Positions 55,801 through 64,000 of a DNA stretch of 64,000 nucleotides are shown here, one piece after another. The DNA comes from Doryteuthis pealeii. Its lineage: Eukaryota > Mollusca > Cephalopoda > Myopsida > Loliginidae. Below the pieces are notes generated by a model. That model was given only the letters and a program-made list of their open reading frames with translations. It was not told the origin of the DNA and made no database searches. The stretch's first letter is position 1, and each line of letters opens with the position of its first letter. The position numbers and the translations under genes are program-made. The stretch spans positions 16,041,779 through 16,105,778 of the forward strand of contig CM042176.1 in the NCBI GenBank assembly GCA_023376005.1, written 5' to 3'.

Positions 55801-56871
55801 TGCTACAATGGGTTTGCCATAAGCGCCTTGTTTTTAATGCTTCTCGTAATGCTTTTCATATTGATAGGTGTGTAAAAACAGTGATGTCATTATTTGTGTT
55901 AATTGTTATTCTGTGTTACTCTCACCCTTAGCCTGGATTGAACCAGCAGTCTGGAAATGACTGTTACAGATTGTTAACTATTGGACAGTGGAACAGTCAA
56001 ATACCCCCTCAGCTTAATGGACTCTTCCTGGCAGTAGTGGCAGTAATTATTTAAGCTGTTATAGTGGGTTCAGTGGGGAACTAGTAACTGCATGGTTAGG
56101 CTGCAACATTTGAACTTATCAGTGTAATTCGTTTCCAAGAAAATATTGAAATGTATTAACAGTTAGCTTGAAATGGCGAGAGAAGAAAAAAAAGACACTG
56201 GGACGCATGGATATGATTTTTATGTGTCCTTTTAGATTTTTATGCGTCAGTGACGCAGGACACATACCTATCAGCATCTCTGTACCTACATAATCTTATC
56301 AAAACTTTGAAGGGAGGAGTGCATGAAAATGCTTGCCTAGGACACCAAATTATCTTGTTGAAAAATAGTAAAAAAAAAAAAAAAATTTGGTGTTTTGAGG
56401 CTGGGCTGGAACGAATTAATGGCATTTCAGTTTATTTCAATGGGGAAAATTGATTTGATATATGAAGAAATTGAGTTACGAGTGAAACGAATTAGACTCT
56501 TAAGTCAAGGTACCCCTGTATTTACATTCCTATATGATGTTCTTACATTACTGCAGAATTAACGTAAGTTCATGGTGACATATTATGGACAGGCAGATAT
56601 ATTTACATGACAAGAAATTATTAATGTTAGCTTCAAGAAAAATTACAGAAATGTAACATTTGAACTTATCAATTTGAATGAGATCTTCAAAAGTTTTATG
56701 CGACACTTTGTTTGTTCAACAGTCAAACTATTAAAAAAGGATTTTCCAGGTTGGGTCATTGCTTTTCTCAGATAGACAAGGAACACCTGAAGAAGGCTGG
56801 AGAAGGCTGGAGGATATGGCTGAAACATTGTGTTTTTACATACCACAATAAAGATGTGGGTATAAGGAGGG

Positions 56872-57292
56872 TGCAAAGTTATTAGATACTTTGCATACAA
56901 ATAACTCTGACGAAGGTTAATAGACAAAACATTTAATATACACAGCACATGGATATGAAGATACAAAGTACATGGTAAACAGAGTACATATAAAAAGGGG
57001 TACACAAATAAAGATAAAGACACATTCATGAATGATACAGATATACATATATGAGTACAGACATGAGACTAGGAATAGTCCATGCTGTGAGGACTTACAG
57101 TAATGTAAGGGGGGCGGAGCCCCAACGAGAGGGTTTAGATAAAATCTACCCCATGTGGCTCGTAGTTGCTGAAACAGGAAAAAGAGGACGAAAGGGTTTG
57201 AATCCGGCGCTTAAATACTATGGTGCCCTAGCGGGCACCAACGAACTAAAAGGGGCAGACAACTCCACCAGGCGAATACAACTAACGCTACA
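56872..57292 (-). mobile_element. LTR family A, reverse member of head-to-head pair
   Basis: In reverse it starts TGTAGCGTTAG at 57292 and contains AGTTGTCTGCC and TATTTAAGCG. The distal end near 56872 is approximate. Confidence 0.68.
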
Positions 57293-57684
57293 TGGGGTTA
57301 TTTTCATATTTGCCTGGAGAGTTGTCTGCCCGTATAGTGTCGCTGGTTCCCACTAGGAGCCTGGTGTATTTAAGCGGCTGATTTGAACTTGTCTTCCTCT
57401 CTTTGCCTGCTGCTCGACCTACGAGATACAATGAGGTAGTCTTATGACTATCCCATTCTTGTTGGGGCTTCGGCCCTTAACACTGGCTACTCACTGCTAG
57501 TAAGTCTCTTATACGATATATGACTATCCTTTAGTCATGTATCCGTAACTAGTTTTTATTTACATTTAGGTATCTCTTTGATACCTAAATATCTTGTATT
57601 TTACCATTCATGAATGTGTCCTTATCTCTACTCTTGTATATGTATTATGTACCCTGTTAATTCTTGTGCTGATAATTATATATA
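57293..57684 (+). mobile_element. LTR family A, forward member of head-to-head pair
   Basis: It starts TGGGGTTATT directly at the boundary with the reverse LTR and contains AGTTGTCTGCC and TGTATTTAAGCGGC. Its 3' end is interrupted by a Helitron at 57685. Confidence 0.68.
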
Positions 57685-58304
57685 CTAGCAAATATATGCA
57701 CCCTCCGGGTGCAAGTATCTAAGTTTTAATGTAATAAAGTATTGTATTAAATTAGAAAGGCTAATAAAACTAAATAAGAATGCAGATAAAATGATTGGAA
57801 ACAGAGGGAGGTATAATAGAAAAATAGAACAACTGAAACTTACTCTTCAATCACTCTCGTCTTTCATTGTTATTTTTTCTAATTTAAGTATTTAGTTAAA
57901 AGAGGAAGTAAAGAATAAAATGACAGTTATCTTTTCTTGTTAATCGATTTCATTTAAGATTCATTGAAGAGATTTTTGCTTATATTCATTAAAATAAATT
58001 CAAACAGTTAAAAATCAATAATACTAGCACATATTAATAAAATCACATTTTAATATCAATATGCAAATTAGCCTTCCCGTTCACACAAAAACGCTATTTT
58101 GTTGTATATATAAATATAATTGCATGTTGCAAATATGTAGATATGGTTAACAGTATTAATGTACAACAATTTTATCAATAATCGAGATTTAAATAAAATT
58201 AATATCGTGGAGAATGTGATGTCAATAACTAAGGAAATTGTGACTTGAGTAGTAATATAGTTTCGGTTACAGACAGAAAAACACACAATCTCCATTATAA
58301 TAAG

Positions 58305-58305
<1 letters not shown>
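57685..58305 (-). mobile_element. Non-autonomous Helitron copy 10, inserted near an LTR end
   Basis: It is complete, 621 bp. It interrupts the 3' part of the forward LTR that begins at 57293, since LTR-like sequence stops at 57684. Confidence 0.85.
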
Positions 58306-58356
<51 letters not shown>

Positions 58357-58638
58357 TTATATATGCTATATTGTATAAAAACATAATAAAACAGAATGTA
58401 ATGAATTATGTGCTGTAATGTGTTTTAATATTCATTTTTATAAATATTTTTCTTTGACAAGTCACAGCTGATAATCTCAGACAGAAATTGTATTTATATT
58501 TTGCCCGGAATCTGAGATTTGGTTGTCCAGGTTATAACTCCAAGGTTCCTGTAGAAGAGATGTCTTTACAGGTGGGAACACATTATCAGAATGAAGATAA
58601 TAATTGGGATAGGAAACTCAAAGGTTTTTAGTGAACCT

Positions 58639-59052
58639 GTAAAATTCCAAGTGATATATACTTGAAGATAAAACTCTGACAAGGGTTGATAGACAAAACA
58701 TTTTATATACACAGCACAAGAATTAAACAGGGTACATAATACATAGAGGTGTACATAAACATACATACATGAGTAATACAAAGTTACATGTAAAAAGATG
58801 AACATAAAAGCAACAGACATGAGACTAGGAATAGTCCATGCTGTATAAATCACTTACAGTAATGTAAGGGGGGGGGGCCGAGGCCCCAACGAGAAGGGGT
58901 AGACTGTGTCTAACCCATGTGTCTCGTAGGTTGAAAAAAAAAAAGAGAAAGAGACGTTCAAACCAGCCGCTTAAATATAACAGGCCCCTAGCGGGAACCA
59001 GCAAACTAAACTGGCAGACAACTCTCCAGGCAAATACGAAAGTAACGCCACA
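58639..59052 (-). mobile_element. Solo LTR, family A, reverse, with 4-bp target duplication
   Basis: In reverse it starts TGTGGCGTTA and ends GGAATTTTACA. AACC flanks both sides (58635-58638, 59053-59056). Its internal sequence matches the LTR at 15325 (AGTTGTCTGCC, TATTTAAGCGGC). Confidence 0.78.
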
Positions 59053-59315
59053 AACCTATTAACATATGCGTATCTGAAGCTCGCTTGAAACTCAAATTTT
59101 AGCTTGAAAATTTTAGCAGAAACTCAACCAAGTGACAACTTGTAACTCGGAAAACTCATATGTTGAGGCAATCATAAGACAAGGTACCACTGTATATATA
59201 TATATATATAAAAATGTTGTTCTGGTTCCAACGGGAGAAAATTCAATATTTTATAAAAAAAAGAAGGTCCGCAAAAATGTATTTGTTTTCAGAAAAATTT
59301 TTTTAATTCTTTTTG

Positions 59316-59384
59316 TTTTACATATGCAACACGTGTTTCAGATCTTCTGGTATCTTCTTCAGGCTTTGATTGATAATATGAAAA
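59316..59384 (-). ncRNA. Hammerhead ribozyme motif, type I-like with bulged helix I
   Basis: On the minus strand the core CTGAAGA is 59362-59356. Helix II AGAT/ATCT directly abuts the core and GAA (59339-59337). Helix III is ACA-CG-TGT and position 17 is U (59328). Helix I begins GC/GC, has an 11-base internal loop on the 5' strand, then CATAT/ATATG, then TTTT/AAAA with one bulge. Such internal loops in helix I are typical of natural type I hammerheads. A second, error-rich copy lies near 59940-60030 beyond the assembly gap. Confidence 0.65.
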
Positions 59385-59579
59385 TGAATTTTACATGCAT
59401 GTGTATATATATTATACATACACATGAGTATTTTCACCTCCTCTTCCTGTTTTTGTGGGAGTGGAATGGAATTTCATTTTTAACATTAGTTTTTAAACAG
59501 GTGTTTTTGTTTTTTTTGGGTGGTTTACTAATAAAGTCATTAGCTGAATTTTTAAAACTGTTTTTTACTTTTTTTATTT

Positions 59580-59679
59580 NNNNNNNNNNNNNNNNNNNNN
59601 NNNNNNNNNNNNNNNNNNNNNNNNNNNNNNNNNNNNNNNNNNNNNNNNNNNNNNNNNNNNNNNNNNNNNNNNNNNNNNN
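59580..59679. other. Assembly gap of 100 N
   Basis: Exactly 100 N. The right flank (59680-60180) is an error-rich direct copy of the left flank (59060-59579). Confidence 0.98.
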
Positions 59680-60339
59680 GCGGTATCTGAAAGGCCTCTC
59701 GCTTGAAACTTCAATTTTAGTCTTGAAAATTTTAGCAGAATCTAACTACAAGTGTAGCATTTGTTAACTGCGGAAAAACTCATTATGTCTGAAGGCAATC
59801 AATAATTTACAAGGTACCACTGTATATATATTATATATATATAATGTTGTTCTGGTTCCAACGGGAGAAAATTCAATATTTTATAAAAAAAAAGAAGGTC
59901 CGCAAAATGTATTTTGTTTTCAGAAATTTTTTTAATTCTTTTTGTTTTTACATATGCAACACGTGTTTTCAGATCTTCTGGTATCTCTCTTCAGGCTTGA
60001 TGATAATAAATGAAAATGAATTTTTACATGCATGTGTATATATATAATACATACACATGAGTAATTCACGCTGCTCCCTCTCTTTCCTGTTTTTTGTGGG
60101 AGTGGAATGGAATAAATTCATTTTTAACATTAGTCTTTTAAACAGGTTTTTGTTTTGGGTGTTTACTCTTAATAAAGTATTAGCTTCGAATTTTAAATCT
60201 GATTTTTATAACTTTTTTTATTTTTAATCTGAAAATGTAAAAACAAAAAGAATTAAAAAATTTTTTTCTGAAAACAAAATACATTTTGCGGACCTTCCTT
60301 TTTTTTATAAATATATATATACTGTATATATATATTATT

Positions 60340-61010
60340 ATACTAAAGCTGAGATTATCAACTTTCATTTCCTAAAGGATTTTTTTCTATTCTATGTTAT
60401 GGATACAATATTTATACTTAGATATTCCTTGGTTTTAGGACTACTCATTGTTTGAAAAAAAAATCAGTTTAATTGGTTTTAATTAGCCGTAATTAGCAAT
60501 TAAGTCAACAACAGACCAATCCCTGTCTAACAGTATACACGATTCTCTTCTTCCCCTCTATATGCCAGTTAAGAGGAGTGGTAGAGCTCATAGAATGTAA
60601 TAGTTTTAAAATCAGCACTCAAACCCCCTCCTAACACCTCCTAACTCTCGGTAGATTCGCCCCTCTCTTTCTCCAGACCACAGAGAATAAATTTTGTATC
60701 TTTTTACGGCATGATTTCAATTTTAGTTGAGCGTAAAATTTATGCTCAACTAAAATTGAAATCATGCTTTAAAATAGATTTTTTTAATTACTTTAATTAT
60801 TAATTTATAGAGTCAAATTCGGAATACAATGTCTGGTTTTAATATGATTATTAAACTTACTTTAAAAAAATATTTCATGTTGGGGAGTAAAAAAAATAGT
60901 TACATATTTAAATATTATGGCAATATCAAATGAGCAAAACATTGACTACCACCCCACCGTTTAAGTGAAAGTTTTTCTTCGGGCTTAAAAGTTTGTTTAA
61001 TTAACTAAAC
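60340..61010. other. 5' intergenic stretch, mostly unique
   Basis: Apart from the perfect hairpin at 60710-60768 nothing is recognised. Confidence 0.45.
60710..60768. repeat. Perfect 24-bp-arm hairpin
   Basis: GCATGATTTCAATTTTAGTT and GAGC pair with their exact complement after an 11-base loop. No T-run or gene is associated. Confidence 0.75.
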
Positions 61011-61092
61011 AAACTAACTGACTTCTGATTTAGGTCGGTAAATTTAAAACGGAAAGTTTTTGCTGGTAACCAATGACAGTTTAACTGCAGTC

Positions 61093-61440
61093 TATGAATT
61101 TAACATTTTGCGAATTTGGTTTACGGTTTTAGGGGATTAAGGTTTGTTTTTTAATTACGTATTGCTTAAAAAAAAAAACAACAAAAAACACAAATTACTA
61201 TACATTTAATGTTGAAAATATTTTTTAAACTAAGTTTAATTGAAATTATACATTGCAATACTAACACAACAACTGTCTGAATAATAGATTTCAATAATTA
61301 ATTTCAATGGTTAATTAAATGTATAGTAATTTGGGTTTTTTTGTTGTTTATTTTTTTTAAAAGCAATACATAATAAAAACAACCTTAATCCCCCTAAAAC
61401 CGTAACCCAATTTGCAAAATGTTAATTCATAGAATGTAGG
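61093..61440. repeat. Palindrome with a third partial copy
   Basis: CAGTCTATGAATTTAACATT at 61090 is mirrored near 61437. The same left arm recurs in direct orientation at about 61440-61600 starting CTGACTTCTGATTTAGGT, as at 61018. Confidence 0.65.
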
Positions 61441-61691
61441 GCTGACTTCTGATTTAGGTTGGAAAATTAAAACGGAAATTTTTTTGCTGGTACCCAATGA
61501 CAGTTTTAACTACAGTCTATGAATTAACATTTTGCGAATTGGGTTGCAGTTTTAAGGGGATTAAGTTGTTTTTTAATTACGTATGGCTTTAAAAAATAAA
61601 CTCTGTCTTTAGTCTTTTTATTTATGCAGAAAATAGTATCAATCAAATATAATACCATTCCGATATTACAGCCTGAATAATACAAATAATT

Positions 61692-62158
61692 GTAATCTTT
61701 GCGGAGTTCCGTCTGGCCTCCTTGCCTCAAAAACTGCTTGCCGGTGACTGCTGAAAAAAACCACAAAAAAAACAAAAACACCAGCTACGATTGAAGTCCG
61801 TACGGAAGCGGCGTGAAAAAATAAAACAATTAGGTTTAGGGATTTTGGATTGGGGTTGGGGTTTAGGTTTAGTTTAATAGAAAATAAATAAATAATTTGG
61901 GCTCTGTTTTTTCTGTATACAGGGTGACCCAGAAAAAATAGAACTTTGTAATAAAACAGTTAATTTTAACTAGGGGGGTTTAGGGTTAGGGTTGGGTTTT
62001 CAGTGGAAAATGCCCTAAGTTGGTTCTTTTTTTTTTTTTTTTTTCAAGGATACCGCTTCGCATACAGACTTCAATCATAGCTGGTGTTGTTTTCCACCAG
62101 TCAGCAGCTAGCAGTTTTTGAGGCAGCAAGCCAGGATGGAACTCCGCAAAGATTACCA
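61692..62158. mobile_element. Diverged foldback MITE related to the 3735 family
   Basis: Inverted ends GTAATCTTTGCGGAGTTCCG and GCCTCAAAAACTGCT resemble, with changes, the other two elements. The inverted similarity extends into the flanks (CTGAATAATACAAATAAT), which match a SINE tail. Confidence 0.65.
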
Positions 62159-62159
62159 T

Positions 62160-62515
62160 TATTTGTATTATTCAGACTATTGTCCTCATCTTGATTGTTA
62201 TCTGTACAAAGTTTCGGCGGATGTGCCCTCCGGCCTTCTTCAGGTATTTCTTGTCGGATTCGGGAACCTTCTTGTAATTGGGAGCCATCATGGAACTTTG
62301 AACCCAACCCTTTATTAGGTCCACGGGGGTATCCTGTTCTCATTCCACTAACCATAGCTGGGGTACAGGTGTTAAGCTGTGTTAATTATTATTCTATGTT
62401 ACTGCTGCCCCTGACCAGGATTAAACCTGTAGTCTAGAGATAACTGGCATTTAGAACTGTCTTAATCTAACTCCTTTATCTACTAGGATATGTGTTCAAT
62501 TGGACAATCCAGTGT
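62160..62515 (-). mobile_element. SINE B copy (reverse)
   Basis: It matches 26205-26535 in reverse (AAACCTGTAGTCTAGAG head, GGCCTTCTTCAGG core). Its tail flanks the MITE at 61692-62158. A further head fragment is at about 55900-55990 (-) and a core fragment at about 56786-56870 (+). Confidence 0.7.
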
Positions 62516-62846
62516 GAATTTTTTCAATTGCAAAAGTTACAATTTATTTTGTAAAAACGGATTTTAAGTAGCCTCTTGGCAGGCATCTTGATCGAAATTG
62601 ACGAAAAAAACATGTTAAATATATCAAAAATAAATTATATGTGTAATATCATTTTGCTTTTTTACTGATGCTCATTATGTTATTACTTTTCGACTTAGAC
62701 AAAAATTTGACATTAAATAATCAATTTAATAAATTTTAGTTCGTTTTTAAAATGAAAAGCAGATGATATTTTGGCAGATCCTACTCTTTTCCCTAATCAT
62801 CTAGCTAGAGCTTAATGGGTGACCCAACAGTTCACGTTTTGTCTAG

Positions 62847-62872
<26 letters not shown>

Positions 62873-62879
<7 letters not shown>

Positions 62880-63025
62880 ATCCACAGACACTGTGTTTCG
62901 ACATTTCAAACTCATCATTGTGGCTAGACACAACAACTACCTCTGACCTGGCTTTTCATCAGCCCGTTCTATTAACCTCTTGGCCATTGACAGCTGTCAT
63001 TTAAGGAGCGGTGTTTAAACTATTT
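62873..63025 (-). mobile_element. SINE C copy (reverse)
   Basis: In reverse it shows GACAGCTGTCAATGGCCAAG, GTTGTGTCTAGCCACA and the ribozyme remnant, ending GGATGACTTTATATA into a (TA)n array at 62850-62872. Confidence 0.6.
62882..62923 (-). ncRNA. Fossil hammerhead inside a tRNA-like SINE (sister copy)
   Basis: Helix I CCACA/TGTGG, GAA (62899-62897), helix III ACA-CAG-TGT and C at position 17 (62887) are intact. The first core base is A instead of C and helix II is mismatched. The copies at 5947 and here together retain every part of a complete hammerhead. Confidence 0.5.
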
Positions 63026-63459
63026 AATACATACATTTGTTTATATTTTTTTTTTTTTACAATCACCAGAGAGATCCAGTCTGTAAACAGACGATCATTG
63101 CTTTATGCTGGTGGTGAAAGCTAATTTAATTTGCCCCTAGAGAGCTCTACCAGATTTTGGGAGCATATAATAAGTCATCCACAATATATATATGTGTGTG
63201 TGTGTGTGAGATAAAGCTTAAAAAGATAAGTATTATTACTTATATTTACTTACTATATTTACTTACTGGAGGTGTGGGAGAATAGTAAATTGTTATTATC
63301 AATTGGGAGACTAAGTTCAAAACTGAAGCTGTTTACATTCATTTATATATTCTAAAGAAAGGCATTGAACTTTATCTCCTTAATAGATATCTTAAGAAAA
63401 GAAAAATTTGTTGCGAGCTCCATGTACCAATTTCTGGGCAAAGTAGGAATCAAAGAAGA

Positions 63460-64000
63460 AATAGTCTGAATAATCCAAATAATACTAATAATCCAAATAA
63501 TCCAAATTATCAAGCCTCATCTCAAAAATTCAGAGAAATAGTATCTTAACAATAAATATGAGAACAATAGTCCGAATAATCCAAATAATCCAAATTTTCA
63601 AGCCCACTCAAAAATTCAGAGAAATAGTATCTTAACAACAAAGATGTGGACAATAGTCCGAATAATCCAAATAATCCAAATTATCAAGCCTCATCTCAAA
63701 AATTCAGAGAAATAGTATCTTAACTATAAAGATGAGAACGATAGTCCGAATAATCCAAATAATCCAAATTATCAAGCTTCATCTCAAAAATTCAGAGAAA
63801 TAGTATCTTAACAATAAATATGAGGACAATAGTCCGAATAATCCAAAATAATCCAAATTTTCAAGCCTCCACTCAAAAATTCAGAGAAATAGTATCTTAA
63901 CTATAAAGATGAGAACGATAGTCCGAATAATCCAAATAATCCAAATTATCAAGCCTCATCACAAAAATTCAGAGAAATAGTACTTAACAATAAAGATGAG
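63460..64000 (+). repeat. About 88-bp satellite, running past the window end
   Basis: AGTCCGAATAATCCAAATAA starts units at 63569, 63656, 63743, 63831 and 63920 (spacing 87-89). Units carry AATTCAGAGAAATAGTATCT, then AACAATAAAGATGAG. Alternating variants suggest a higher-order pattern. Confidence 0.88.

Noticed and set aside
57051..57356. 101-residue frame with RGAEPQREG
   Set aside because: It is antisense to the head-to-head LTR pair and crosses their junction.
61840..62000. Telomere-like TTAGGGTT sequence
   Set aside because: Only isolated TTAGGG-type words occur, within a dispersed repeat also seen at 19540, 32990 and 38480; there is no array.
63460..64000. CRISPR-like array
   Set aside because: Units are contiguous with no unique spacers, and the genome is eukaryotic; this is a satellite.

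Overview
This is eukaryotic nuclear DNA from a repeat-rich, AT-rich genome, almost certainly an invertebrate metazoan and probably a mollusc. The evidence is intron size, tRNA-derived SINEs, abundant (TA)n tracts, Helitrons, Penelope-like and mariner elements. The mollusc call is inference from repeat style; no species-level marker is present. Two 100-N scaffold gaps (43188-43287, 59580-59679) show it is a draft assembly.

Only one host gene can be supported. It is the ortholog of V-type proton ATPase V0 subunit d (ATP6V0D1), on the minus strand, with its start codon at 52567 and stop at 13974. Eight coding exons join in frame through GT-AG introns into a 349-residue protein, close to the 351 residues of the human protein. 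Intron lengths are about 18.0, 1.7, 4.9, 1.6, 4.3, 1.8 and 5.2 kb. The 5' flank holds an E-box resembling the CLEAR/TFEB site of lysosomal genes, and just beyond it lies a roughly 1 kb T-rich degenerate satellite.

Everything else is mobile or satellite DNA, much of it nested. (1) Fifteen or so non-autonomous Helitrons of about 420-640 bp start TC, end with a GC-rich hairpin plus CTAG, and sit between A and T. (2) A decayed Penelope-like element with a GIY-YIG domain is split by one Helitron. (3) Non-LTR retrotransposon remnants include a restriction-like-endonuclease type, an RNase H type with a 10-bp target duplication, an RT fragment with a YADD box, and RT tails. (4) There are two solo LTRs with 4-bp target duplications, a head-to-head LTR pair, and a second LTR-like family with internal tandem amplification. 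(5) There are palindromic MITEs, and at least five tRNA-derived SINE families.

The most interesting signal is a set of hammerhead-ribozyme motifs. The best are an inverted pair at 9980-10032 (-) and 10076-10128 (+), with all three helices formed, and one at 59316-59384 (-). Weaker or fossil versions lie inside SINEs and in other palindromes. Most of these sit in or beside (TA)n arrays, which suggests a ribozyme-bearing class of non-autonomous retroelements.

Layout: 1-13.9 kb is the 3' intergenic flank (SINEs, Helitrons, MITEs, hammerhead palindrome, (GA)n arrays). 13.97-52.57 kb is the V-ATPase gene. 52.6-64 kb is the 5' intergenic flank: T-rich satellite, tandem retrotransposon ends, LTR clusters, a gap with a noisy duplicate, palindromes, and a SINE-derived 88-bp satellite running off the end.
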